NCBI RefSeq assembly: GCF_029623955.1
Contig: NZ_JARSBP010000003.1
Coordinates: 744,001-808,000 of the forward strand
Direction: 5' to 3'
DNA from: Mycobacterium sp. 236(2023)
GTDB lineage: Bacteria; Actinomycetota; Actinomycetes; Mycobacteriales; Mycobacteriaceae
DNA length: 64,000 nucleotides
Part shown: positions 37,836 to 47,216 of the stretch, piece by piece
Layout: the number at the start of each line of letters is the position of its first letter
Position numbering within the stretch: position 1 is the stretch's first letter
Notes under the pieces: generated by a model
Seen by the model: the letters and a program-made list of their open reading frames with translations, nothing else
Database searches by the model: none
What the model was told of the DNA's origin: nothing
Program-made: the position numbers and the translations under genes

Positions 37836-38804
37836 ATGACCGTCGTCCTCGTCGATCCACGCCGCCCGTCGCTGGTGCCCGTGGAGGCGATCGAACTGCT
37901 GACCGGCGACGTCCAGTACACCGAGGAAATGCCGATCAAGGTGCCGTGGTCGTCGCCGTCGGCACGCCCCTCCTACACCGGTGAGCCGGCCGAAGTCCTG
38001 CTTTCGTCGGATCCCGAGCACCCGTCGGTGTCAGAGCGTGTCGCGGCGGGGGAGCGGGTGATCTCGGCCCCGGCCGCGCAGCCCGGCGAGCGTCTGGTCG
38101 ACGCGGTGACGATGATGGACAAGCTGCGCAGCGCGGGTCCGTGGGAGAGCCAGCAGACCCACGACTCGCTGCGCCGCTATCTGCTTGAGGAGACCTACGA
38201 GCTGTTCGACGCCGTGCACGGCGGTGATCTGACGGAGCTGCGCGACGAGCTCGGCGACGTACTGCTGCAGGTGCTGTTCCATGCCCGCATCGCCCAGGAG
38301 CATCCCGAGTCGCCCTTCACGATCGACGACGTCGCCGACGCCCTGGTCCGCAAGCTCGGCAACCGGGTGCCCGCAGTGCTTGCCGGAGAAGCGATTTCGC
38401 TCGAGGATCAGTTGGCGCAGTGGGAGCAGCGCAAGGCTCTGGAGCGGTCGACCCGTGAATCCTGCGTGGACGACATCCCCACCGCACAGCCCGCGTTGGC
38501 GCTGGCGCAGAAGGTTCTCGCTCGCGCCGACACCGCGGGGCTTCCCGAGGATCTGATCCCGTCGTCGATCACGACGGTGTCGGTGTCCGCAGACATCGAT
38601 GCCGAGAATGCTTTGCGCTCAGCGGTTCTGGAGTTCATGGACGACGTCCGGGTGGCCGAGAAGGCCGCAGCCGCGGCCCGCCGCAGCCAAGATGTCGCCG
38701 AGGAGCTCGACGATGCCCCGCGCGGTGCGATCTCCGCCGACGAGTGGCGGGCGGCCTGGCCAACCGATGCTGAGACTGCGGTCACGGCGGAAGAAGTCGA
38801 CTAA
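37836..38804 (+). CDS. mazG: Nucleoside triphosphate pyrophosphohydrolase MazG
   Basis: 322 residues. Hydrolyses canonical and oxidised NTPs to NMP and pyrophosphate, a house-cleaning role in stress. The MazG core (about residues 90-215) has the metal-binding EExxE and ExxD pattern in LLEETYELFDAV and ELRDELGDVLLQ. A roughly 85-residue N-terminal extension and a C-terminal helical extension are as in mycobacterial MazG. Corresponds to Rv1021. In M. tuberculosis lpqU follows; here the efe operon is inserted on the other strand. Confidence 0.96.
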   Translation: MTVVLVDPRRPSLVPVEAIELLTGDVQYTEEMPIKVPWSSPSARPSYTGEPAEVLLSSDPEHPSVSERVAAGERVISAPAAQPGERLVDAVTMMDKLRSAGPWESQQTHDSLRRYLLEETYELFDAVHGGDLTELRDELGDVLLQVLFHARIAQEHPESPFTIDDVADALVRKLGNRVPAVLAGEAISLEDQLAQWEQRKALERSTRESCVDDIPTAQPALALAQKVLARADTAGLPEDLIPSSITTVSVSADIDAENALRSAVLEFMDDVRVAEKAAAAARRSQDVAEELDDAPRGAISADEWRAAWPTDAETAVTAEEVD

Positions 38805-38846
38805 GCCCCGCCGTCAGTGCAGTCTCAACAGCCACGTAGCGCAACG

Positions 38847-40163
38847 TCATTCGAAGATCGTCGAACCCCAGAACGTCGACGTGTCACCTTCCGGAATTCC
38901 TGGGGGACAGGCGAACACGGCTGAGCTGGTCGGCGTGACGTACTCGTTCATCGCGTCATCGCGCGAGATCGCGTTCTGCATGGGCACGAACTGCGTGATC
39001 GGATTCCGGACGAACGCGATGAAGAACAGTCCTGCGTCGAGGTGGCCGAAGCCGTCCGATCCGTCGGTGAAGTTGTAACCGCGGCGCAGGATCTCGATGC
39101 CACCGAGGTGTTCGGGCGACGCGAGCCGGACGTGGGCGAGCGTGTCGATCAGCGGCTCGTCCTTGTCGTTGGTCAGGTCGAAGTTGAGTTCCTCGAACTC
39201 GTCTTTGAGGCCCATCGGGGCGCCGCTGCCCTTCTGCCTGCCGACCACCCGCTCCTGCTCGAGCAGCGTCGTGCGGTCCCACTGCTCGATGCGCATCCGG
39301 ATGCGGCGCGCGACGAGGTAGGAGCCGCCGGTCAGCCAGGCCGGGCCGTCACCGTCGGCGACCCAGACGAAGTTGTTCAGTTTCTGGGTCTCGTCGGAGC
39401 GCAGATTCGCCGTTCCGTCCTTGAACCCGAACAGGTTTCGCGGGGTCGACTGGTCGCGCGTGGTGGACGAGGTGCGGCCGAAGCCCAGCTGCGAGTATCG
39501 CACCGCGACGGTGCCGAACCCGATCCGCGCGAGGTTGCGGATCGCGTGGACGGCCACCTGCGGGTCGTTGGAGCAGGCCTGCACGACGATGTCGCCTCCG
39601 CTCTTGGCGGGATCGATCTGCTCGTTCATGAACTTGGGCAGATCGACGAGCTCGTCGGGTTTCTTGTCGGCGATGCCGAACCGGTCGACACCGTCCTTGA
39701 GGAAGAACGACGGCCCGAATCCGATGGTCAGCGTCAACTGCGACGCGGGCAGCCCGAGGGCCTCGCCGGTGTCCGACGGGGGAGCGTAAGGGTTCTGACC
39801 GGTGGCGCCGGCGGGGAACGCCTCCTTGCCCTGCGTCATCCGCTCAGCCATCTCGGTCCAGTCGGCCAGCATCTTGATGACGTCGTCGCGACTCTTCGTC
39901 GTCACGTCGAACGTCGCGAAATGCATACGGTCCTGGGCTTCGGTGATGATGCCCGCCTGGTGCTCGCCGCGGAACGGCACCGCGGTGTGCAGATGGTCGG
40001 GCGCCTTGGCTGCCGAGGCTCGCCCGGCCAGCGCTCCGGCACCCGCGGCTCCCGCCACGGCCACCGTCACTCCGGCGGCGCCGAACAGCTTGCGACGGCT
40101 GAGCCCGGACCGTTGCGGTTCGGGCTCAGCCGCCGACTCGGCGTTACTGGGGTGCGATGACAC
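38847..40163 (-). CDS. efeB: EfeB, Tat-exported Dyp-type haem peroxidase
   Basis: 438 residues. Third component of the EfeUOB iron uptake system, a periplasm-type Dyp peroxidase (also called deferrochelatase) that oxidises Fe(II) or acts on haem. A twin-arginine signal is visible as LSRRKLFGAAG (residues 21-31) followed by an Ala-rich hydrophobic core and AxA cleavage region near residue 51. The Dyp hallmark GFKDGT (GxxDG) is present, and ASPEHLGG carries a candidate haem-ligand His. Its first codons overlap the end of efeO by 20 bp. Confidence 0.95.
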   Translation of the reverse strand: MSSHPSNAESAAEPEPQRSGLSRRKLFGAAGVTVAVAGAAGAGALAGRASAAKAPDHLHTAVPFRGEHQAGIITEAQDRMHFATFDVTTKSRDDVIKMLADWTEMAERMTQGKEAFPAGATGQNPYAPPSDTGEALGLPASQLTLTIGFGPSFFLKDGVDRFGIADKKPDELVDLPKFMNEQIDPAKSGGDIVVQACSNDPQVAVHAIRNLARIGFGTVAVRYSQLGFGRTSSTTRDQSTPRNLFGFKDGTANLRSDETQKLNNFVWVADGDGPAWLTGGSYLVARRIRMRIEQWDRTTLLEQERVVGRQKGSGAPMGLKDEFEELNFDLTNDKDEPLIDTLAHVRLASPEHLGGIEILRRGYNFTDGSDGFGHLDAGLFFIAFVRNPITQFVPMQNAISRDDAMNEYVTPTSSAVFACPPGIPEGDTSTFWGSTIFE

Positions 40164-41304
40164 CTTGCACCTGGCTGACCTCCTTGCTCAGCGCGTCGAT
40201 CGCGCGCGAGAGCTCTTGGCGTTCCGGCTCGGTCACCTTGTCGTACAGGACGAAGCCGTCGCCTTCACGGTACTTCTCCAACAGTGCCTCAACCTCTTCG
40301 AAGCGCTGATCCACGCGCTTGCCGAGATCGGGGTTGCGCTCGTCGAGGATCGGGCGAACCGACGCGACAGCGGTCTGCGATCCCTGCAGGTTGGCGTTGA
40401 AGTCCCACAGGTCGGTGTGGCTGAAGATGTCCTCTTCGCCGCTGATCTTGCTGGTGGCGATCTCGTCGAGCAGACCCTGGGCGCCGCCCGCGATCTGAGT
40501 GGAGTCGACCGTGAAGTCGGGGGCGCTGACGCCGGCCTGCAGTTCCTTCACGTCGGCGACGAGCTGGTCTGCGAGTGCGTTGGCGTCGGGCTGCAGCCCG
40601 GTGACCCACAGCTGCTTCTCCAGGGCGTGGAAGCCGGTCCACTTCATGCCGGGCTCGAGGTCGGCCTCGCGCAGGTCGATGCGGGGGTCGAGGTCGTCGG
40701 GGAACGACTCGGCGACGGGCTCGATGCGCTCGTAGTAGGTGCGCGAGGTCGGGAACTGGGCCTTGGCGCCTTCGACGTCGCCGGCCTTGACGGCCGCGGC
40801 GAACGATTCGACGGCCGGGACGAGGGCTTCGACCTGGCTGTTGACGTAGCGCTTGTAGTTGTCGGCGGCTTCCTTGAACTTGCCTTCGGTGTCGACGGTG
40901 ACCTCTTCACCGGTGACGGTGTAGTCGCCGCGGATGCCGTCGCCGATCATGCCGGGCTTGCAGGCGGTCTGGTAGGTGCCGGGCTGCGTGAGCTGCACGA
41001 TGAGCTTGCGCTGCAGTCCGGGGGAGATGTTCTCCACCTCGCCCATCACCCGCTCGCCCTCGTCGTAGACGTAGAACTCGGTGACCTTGGTGCCGTTGTT
41101 GGTGATGACGAACGTGTTGGCGCCGGTCTTGCCTTCGGTGCCCGACAACGTGCACTCCGAGTCCGACGCCTCGACGGTGACCTCGGCGGGCGCGGAGCCG
41201 CCGTCCTCGGAGGCGGCGGGCGCCTCTTCCTTGGCCTGGCAGCTGGTCAGCGCGAACGCCGCCAACGCTGCAGCGATCACTGCGGCAGAGGATTGAACCT
41301 TCAC
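40144..41304 (-). CDS. efeO: EfeO, iron-binding lipoprotein with cupredoxin and M75 domains
   Basis: 386 residues. Signal peptide with lipobox ALTSC (Cys22). Residues about 40-135 form a cupredoxin-like domain (ITNNGTKVTEFYVYDEGERVMGE, with Cys in ACKPGM), followed by the imelysin-type peptidase M75 domain with the HxxE metal motif in GFHALEKQLW. It passes iron to the EfeU permease. Overlaps efeU by 4 bp and efeB by 20 bp, so all three are one operon. Confidence 0.95.
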   Translation of the reverse strand: MKVQSSAAVIAAALAAFALTSCQAKEEAPAASEDGGSAPAEVTVEASDSECTLSGTEGKTGANTFVITNNGTKVTEFYVYDEGERVMGEVENISPGLQRKLIVQLTQPGTYQTACKPGMIGDGIRGDYTVTGEEVTVDTEGKFKEAADNYKRYVNSQVEALVPAVESFAAAVKAGDVEGAKAQFPTSRTYYERIEPVAESFPDDLDPRIDLREADLEPGMKWTGFHALEKQLWVTGLQPDANALADQLVADVKELQAGVSAPDFTVDSTQIAGGAQGLLDEIATSKISGEEDIFSHTDLWDFNANLQGSQTAVASVRPILDERNPDLGKRVDQRFEEVEALLEKYREGDGFVLYDKVTEPERQELSRAIDALSKEVSQVQGVIAPQ

Positions 41305-42224
41305 GTGGTGGACCTTTCGGGTGATGGGTTAGGAGTAGGGGTCTTGCCGTTTGTCGAATCAGCTTTTGTCGATGTCGCCGGACGCAGGAACAGGGCCAGC
41401 ACGACGACGAGGTAGGTCAGGTAGAGCACCAGTTGGAGCACGGTCGGCGTCGGCGTGACGTTGAAAATGCCCTGGACGACTTCGCCGTACCAGGCCGACC
41501 AGTTGAAGGACTCGCTGATGTCGAATGCCTTGCTGGCCAGGCCCGGAAGCCAGCCGACGGTCTGCAGGGCACCGATTCCGTAGGACAGGATCCCTGCGGC
41601 GACGACGATCAGGAAGATGCCCGTGTACTTGAAGAATTTGGCGAGGTTGATGCTCAGAGCGCCGCGGTACATCCCGTAGGCGATCAGGCCGGCGATCGCG
41701 ACGCCGACGATCAGCCCGACCAGCGGCCAGTTCGACTGGGCTTCGGCGTAACCGACCATGAACAGCGCAGTCTCGACGCCTTCGCGGCCGACGGCCAGGA
41801 AGGCCAGCGCGGTGATGGCCAGCGGGCCGGTCTCCAGCGCGCGGGCCATCTCGGTGCGGAGCTGACCCGACATCGACGCGGACGCCTTCTTCATCCACAG
41901 CACCATCGTCGTGACGATGACGACGGCGATCAGCGACGCCACGCCTGCGATGGCCTCGGCGCCCAGCCCGGTGATCGTGTGGGAGCCGAACTGGATGACG
42001 AGGAACACGGTCAGCGTCATCGCGATCGCGGCTCCGACGCCGAGCCAGACCCATTTCAGGGCGTCGCGGCGGTCGGATTTCACCAGGAACGCGACCAGGA
42101 TCGACACGACGATCGCGGCTTCGAGGCCTTCACGCAAACCTATGAGTCCGCTGCCGAAAAGCTGTGAAGAGATGTTCGGGGCCGCGTAGTAGGAGGTGAC
42201 CGCCAGGTCCGTGCCAGCAACCAT
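41301..42224 (-). CDS. efeU: EfeU, FTR1-type high-affinity iron permease
   Basis: 307 residues from ATG 42224 (a TTG one codon upstream is less likely; GAGGA lies 9 nt before). Inner-membrane iron permease with seven hydrophobic segments and the two FTR1 motifs REGLE (in LIGLREGLEAAIV) and REGVE (in AVGREGVETALF), whose Glu residues bind iron in transit. The C-terminus is a Thr/Pro/Ser-rich tail. First gene of the efeUOB operon; its upstream region holds two palindromes likely to be iron-regulator sites. Confidence 0.95.
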   Translation of the reverse strand: MVAGTDLAVTSYYAAPNISSQLFGSGLIGLREGLEAAIVVSILVAFLVKSDRRDALKWVWLGVGAAIAMTLTVFLVIQFGSHTITGLGAEAIAGVASLIAVVIVTTMVLWMKKASASMSGQLRTEMARALETGPLAITALAFLAVGREGVETALFMVGYAEAQSNWPLVGLIVGVAIAGLIAYGMYRGALSINLAKFFKYTGIFLIVVAAGILSYGIGALQTVGWLPGLASKAFDISESFNWSAWYGEVVQGIFNVTPTPTVLQLVLYLTYLVVVLALFLRPATSTKADSTNGKTPTPNPSPERSTT

Positions 42225-42252
42225 CAAATTGTCCTCGCTATGCCGCGCGCTG

Positions 42253-42292
42253 CCTTGCTTTGGCTTACCAAAGCAAGGTGTGGCTCACCTCA
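42253..42292. promoter_or_regulatory. Tandem palindromes before efeU, candidate IdeR-type operators
   Basis: A perfect 26-bp palindrome CCTTGCTTTGG-CTTA-CCAAAGCAAGG (42253-42278) overlaps a second dyad AGGTG-N5-CACCT (42276-42290). The 19 bp at 42274-42292 agree with the IdeR/DtxR box consensus (TTAGGTTAGGCTAACCTAA) at 13 positions by hand count. Both lie within 70 bp of the efeU start, in a divergent promoter region, so terminator function is unlikely. Confidence 0.55.
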
Positions 42293-42403
42293 TCCCCGAA
42301 GCGCACAGTGAATGTACACCCGTGCCCCACGGCCCGGGGTCAGTCTTTAGTCCCTCGGTGCGTGGCAGCATGGGTGACAACCAGAGTCGGTTGAGGGAGT
42401 CCG

Positions 42404-43153
42404 GTGACGCGGGTGCGTTGGCTACAGGCGATAGCCGTGATCGGTGCGACAGCGCTGCTCATGGCTTCGAGCTGCTCGTGGCAGCTCGGGATCCCTGTTC
42501 CCGACGGTGTTCCGCCGCCACCTGGTGACCCGGTCCCGCAAATCGATACCTATGCCAAGGGTCGGCCGGCCGACCAGTTGCACGACTGGGCGGCCGAACG
42601 CGCGCCCGGGCTCGGCATCCCGGTGACGGCGTTGGAGGCGTATGCCTACGCCGCGCGTGTCGCGGAGGTGGAGAACCCGGACTGTCACCTGTCGTGGACG
42701 ACGCTGGCCGGCATCGGCCAGGTGGAGAGCCACCACGGCACCTACCGCGGCGCGACGATCGCTGCGGACGGCGAGGTGACGCCGCCGATCCGCGGTGTCC
42801 TGCTCGACGGGTCCAACGGCAACCTCGAGATCCTCGACAACGACTCGGTCAGCCACGATCCGGCCGTCGAGAGCCCGGGCGAGGAGCCGTACGCCCGCGC
42901 GATGGGGCCGATGCAGTTCATCCCGGAGACGTGGCGGCTGTACGGCGTCGACGCCAACAACGACGGTGACATCAGCGCCGACAACATCGACGACGCGGCG
43001 CTGTCGGCGGCGGGATATCTGTGCTGGCGCGGGAAGGATCTGTCGAAGCCGCGCGGGTGGATGGAGGCGCTGCGGGCCTACAACCATTCCGATGCGTACG
43101 CCCGCAGCGTGCGGGACTGGGCGACGTCGTACGCCCAGGGACATCCGCTCTGA
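42404..43153 (+). CDS. lpqU: LpqU, lytic-transglycosylase-type lipoprotein
   Basis: 249 residues from GTG 42404 with GGGAG 7 nt upstream. Lipoprotein signal with lipobox ending at C24 (MASSC), a Pro-rich linker, then an MltB-type lytic murein transglycosylase fold: catalytic Glu in GIGQVESHHGTY, ARAMGPMQFIPETWRLYG, and AAGYLCWRGKDLSKPRGWMEALRAYNHSDAY. Expected to cleave peptidoglycan on the outside of the membrane. Corresponds to Rv1022. Precedes eno on the same strand. Confidence 0.93.
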   Translation: MTRVRWLQAIAVIGATALLMASSCSWQLGIPVPDGVPPPPGDPVPQIDTYAKGRPADQLHDWAAERAPGLGIPVTALEAYAYAARVAEVENPDCHLSWTTLAGIGQVESHHGTYRGATIAADGEVTPPIRGVLLDGSNGNLEILDNDSVSHDPAVESPGEEPYARAMGPMQFIPETWRLYGVDANNDGDISADNIDDAALSAAGYLCWRGKDLSKPRGWMEALRAYNHSDAYARSVRDWATSYAQGHPL

Positions 43154-44515
<1,362 letters not shown>

Positions 44516-44518
44516 CCC

Positions 44519-45241
44519 GTGCCCGAAGCGAAACGGCCTGATCCTCGGCGGAGGTCTTCTTCGGCGAAGAAGGCCCCCGCATCGAGGCCCGGGAAGTCCA
44601 GTGACGCCGGGCGGGCCAAACCCCGCGCGATCGCGCCGCGTCGGGAGAGCCGCGCTACCGAGCCGCCGCAGAACGCGCCCGAGGACGCCGAGTTCGTCGA
44701 CCTCGATACCGACGACGGGTCGCCGTCGATCCGGGAATCGATCATCGCGTCGGCCGAGGCGGCGGCCGAGCAGCGGTTCGGCTCGGCGGCGCGGCGGGCG
44801 GCGATCCTGGCCGCGGTGATCTGCGTGCTGACGTTGACGATCGCCGGTCCGGTGCGGACGTATTTCGGGCAGCGCACCGAGATGAAACAGTTGCAGGCCA
44901 GCGAAGCTCAACTGCGAGAACAGATCTCCGAGTTGGAGGAGCAGAGGGCCAAGCTCGCCGACCCGGTGTTCATCGCCGCGCAGGCCCGCGAGCGCCTCGG
45001 TTTCGTGATGCCCGGTGAGACCCCCTATCAGGTGCAGCTGCCTCCTGGCGCCACGCAGCCGAGCGTGGAGACGGGTGATCTGGCCGTGACGAAGAGCAAC
45101 GACCCGTGGTACACGTCGCTGTGGCACACCATCGCCGATGAACCACATGGCATTTCGCCGACGCAGCCCCCACCGCCCCCGCCCGGTGCCCCCGTCGCAC
45201 CCCCACCCGTTGCGCCCGGCGCACCCCCGCCCGGTGGTTGA
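44519..45241 (+). CDS. ftsB: FtsB/DivIC-like septum formation protein
   Basis: 240 residues from GTG 44519. Single-pass divisome protein of the FtsQ-FtsB-FtsL complex. A 90-residue basic and then acidic disordered cytoplasmic region, one membrane segment (about 94-112, AILAAVICVLTLTIAG), a coiled coil (about 117-145, QRTEMKQLQASEAQLREQISELEEQ given in part), the DivIC motif ARERLGFVMPGETPY, and a Pro-rich C-terminus (PPPPPPGAPVAPPP). Corresponds to Rv1024. Overlaps the DUF501 start by 8 bp. Confidence 0.92.
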   Translation: MPEAKRPDPRRRSSSAKKAPASRPGKSSDAGRAKPRAIAPRRESRATEPPQNAPEDAEFVDLDTDDGSPSIRESIIASAEAAAEQRFGSAARRAAILAAVICVLTLTIAGPVRTYFGQRTEMKQLQASEAQLREQISELEEQRAKLADPVFIAAQARERLGFVMPGETPYQVQLPPGATQPSVETGDLAVTKSNDPWYTSLWHTIADEPHGISPTQPPPPPPGAPVAPPPVAPGAPPPGG

Positions 45242-45725
45242 GCAGTCAGATCTCGACGCGGTGGCGCGGCAACTCGGCCGGGAGCCCCGCGGAGTGCTCG
45301 AGATCGCCTACCGCTGTCCCAACGGGGAGCCCGCCGTGGTGAAGACGGCGCCGAAACTCCCTGACGGAACGCCCTTTCCGACGCTGTACTACCTGACGCA
45401 TCCGACGCTGACCGCGGCGGCGAGCCGGCTGGAGTCGTCGGGGATGATGCGCGATATGACTGATCGGCTGGCCGAGGATCCGGAGTTGGCTGCTGCGTAC
45501 CGTCGAGCTCACGAATCGTTTCTTGCCGAGCGTGATGCGATCGAATCGTTGGGGACGACTTTCTCCGGTGGCGGCATGCCCGATCGGGTGAAGTGCCTGC
45601 ACGTGGTGATCGCCCATTCGCTCGCTAAAGGGCCGGGGGTCAACCCGTTCGGTGACGAGGCGCTGGCGGTGCTGGCGTCAGAGCCCGAGATGGCTGGAAT
45701 CTTGGACAGGAAGGTGTGGGCGTGA
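45234..45725 (+). CDS. DUF501 family protein
   Basis: 163 residues from GTG 45234, the in-frame start nearest to the family N-terminus (QSDLDAVARQLGREPRGVLEIAYRC). Conserved patterns: C in AYRCPNGEPAVVKTAP, TPFPTLYYLTHP, and DRVKCLHVVIAHSLAKGPGVNPFGDEAL, where Cys and His could bind metal. Soluble, cytosolic, function unknown. It always stands between ftsB and ppx in actinobacteria (Rv1025 in M. tuberculosis). The stop overlaps the ppx2 start as GTGA. Confidence 0.92.
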   Translation: MVEQSDLDAVARQLGREPRGVLEIAYRCPNGEPAVVKTAPKLPDGTPFPTLYYLTHPTLTAAASRLESSGMMRDMTDRLAEDPELAAAYRRAHESFLAERDAIESLGTTFSGGGMPDRVKCLHVVIAHSLAKGPGVNPFGDEALAVLASEPEMAGILDRKVWA

Positions 45726-46657
45726 GGGTCGCGGCGGTCGATTGCGGGACGAACTCGATCAGGTTGCTGATCGCCGACGTCGACGATGGCCGGCTGCGTG
45801 ATGTGCACCGGGAGATGCGCATCGTGCGGCTGGGTCAAGGTGTGGATGCGACGGGCGAGTTCGCGCCGGAGGCGTTGGCGCGCACCCGAACTGCGCTGGA
45901 GGCGTACGCGGAGTTGATGCGCCGACACGATGTCGGCGCGGTTCGGATGGTGGCGACGTCGGCGGCGCGCGACGTCTCGAACCGTGCCGAGTTCTTCGCG
46001 ATGACCTCGGAGGTGCTCGGTTCCGTCCTGCCGGGCGCGGTCGCGGAGGTCATCACCGGCACCGAGGAAGCCGGTCTGTCGTTCTACGGGGCGGTTGGCG
46101 ATCTCGACTCTGCCGCTGCACCTTTCGTGGTCGTCGACCTCGGTGGTGGGTCGACGGAGGTGGTGCTCGGCCGCGAGGATGCGGACGCCGGGTATTCGGC
46201 CAACATCGGGTGCGTGCGTCTGACCGAGCGGTGTCTGCGCTCGGATCCGCCCACCGGGGACGAAATCGAGGCGGCCCGGTCGGTGGTTCGCGAGGCGCTG
46301 GCGAATGTGCTGCGTGAGGTGCCTGTCGAGAAGGCCCGCACCTGGGTGGGTGTTGCGGGCACGATGACCACGCTGGCCGCGCTCGCCCACAAGATGGACA
46401 CCTACGATGCGGACGCCATCCACCTGTCCCGTGTGGGTTTCGACGACCTGCTCCGCGTGTGTGCCGACCTGTTGGCGATGCCGCGTGAACAGCGCGCGGC
46501 GCTCGGTCCGATGCACGAGGGCCGCGTCGACGTCATCGGCGGCGGTGCGCTGATCGTGCAGGAACTGGCCGCGGTGCTGGGCGAGAAGGCCGGCATCACT
46601 GAATTGGTGGTCAGCGAGCACGACATCCTCGACGGCATCGCGCTGTCGATTGCCTAG
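45722..46657 (+). CDS. ppx2: Ppx/GppA-family exopolyphosphatase
   Basis: 311 residues from GTG 45722, coupled to DUF501 by the GTGA overlap. ASKHA-fold phosphatase: VDCGTNSIRLL at the start, GTEEAGLSF, and VVDLGGGSTEVVLG for phosphate binding. Short form lacking the C-terminal HD domain of E. coli Ppx. In M. tuberculosis Ppx2 (Rv1026) hydrolyses pppGpp or long-chain polyphosphate depending on the study, so the substrate is left open. Convergent with the DUF4383 gene 10 bp away. Confidence 0.95.
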   Translation: MRVAAVDCGTNSIRLLIADVDDGRLRDVHREMRIVRLGQGVDATGEFAPEALARTRTALEAYAELMRRHDVGAVRMVATSAARDVSNRAEFFAMTSEVLGSVLPGAVAEVITGTEEAGLSFYGAVGDLDSAAAPFVVVDLGGGSTEVVLGREDADAGYSANIGCVRLTERCLRSDPPTGDEIEAARSVVREALANVLREVPVEKARTWVGVAGTMTTLAALAHKMDTYDADAIHLSRVGFDDLLRVCADLLAMPREQRAALGPMHEGRVDVIGGGALIVQELAAVLGEKAGITELVVSEHDILDGIALSIA

Positions 46658-46666
46658 TTCTCGGCG

Positions 46667-47134
46667 CTAGTGCGACGCCACCCTGCGTAGCCGGGGCCGC
46701 CGCTTCGTCGGATCATGTTGGCCGCCGAGGGTGACCGCCAACAGCGCCATCACGGCGCCCAGTCCCAGGTGCAGCCAGTTGGTGGCGGTGTTGAGCGGGA
46801 TGACGTGGGCGTTGCTGCCGAACTCCACGAGGATGCCGTAGAGCCAGAGCCCCAGATAGACCAGCGCGCCGCCGAGAAGGTAGGCCCGCGCACCCGCATA
46901 CGTCCGCGCGAAGTAGAAGCCCGCCGCGCCGACGACGATATGCACGATGTTCAGCACCGCGGATACCGCGAATGTGCCGAAAAGGCTGGCGCCGGAATGC
47001 GCTCCGATCCACGAGAGCCGGTCCAGGTCAGCGGTGATGCCCGGGATGAATCCGAGCACGCCGATCAGCACGAGTACCCCGCCGATGATCATCGCCGCGC
47101 CTTGCACCGCCATGTATTTCGGTGGTGTGGACAT
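46667..47134 (-). CDS. DUF4383 four-helix membrane protein
   Basis: 155 residues from ATG 47134, which has GGGAGG 6 nt upstream. Four hydrophobic segments (AAMIIGGVLVLIGVLGF, SLFGTFAVSAVLNIVHIVVGA, AYLLGGALVYLGLWLYGIL, NWLHLGLGAVMALLAV) and a basic C-terminus; matches the DUF4383 pattern, a family of unknown role that in actinobacteria is often in stress regulons. A SigF-like promoter lies upstream. The gene is not in the M. tuberculosis order between ppx2 and kdp. Confidence 0.85.
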   Translation of the reverse strand: MSTPPKYMAVQGAAMIIGGVLVLIGVLGFIPGITADLDRLSWIGAHSGASLFGTFAVSAVLNIVHIVVGAAGFYFARTYAGARAYLLGGALVYLGLWLYGILVEFGSNAHVIPLNTATNWLHLGLGAVMALLAVTLGGQHDPTKRRPRLRRVASH

Positions 47135-47183
47135 CGGCACCTCCCTTCACGTCGCCCTGTTATTGACGTGCGTGATGGAGGAC

Positions 47184-47208
47184 ATACCCAACTTGGGGCG
47201 GGCATAAC
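47184..47208 (-). promoter_or_regulatory. SigF-like promoter of the DUF4383 gene
   Basis: GTTA (47208-47205), 15 nt, GGGTAT (47189-47184) on the minus strand; one mismatch from GTTT-N15-17-GGGTA. It is 49 nt before ATG 47134, leaving room for the ribosome-binding site. Confidence 0.6.
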
Positions 47209-47216
47209 ACCCTGGA

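Noticed and set aside
35520..38021. 833-codon open frame on the minus strand across mfd
   Set aside because: It is the antisense of mfd in a GC-rich genome where such shadows are common; composition (His, Arg, Gln, Asp rich) and lack of any motif argue against coding.
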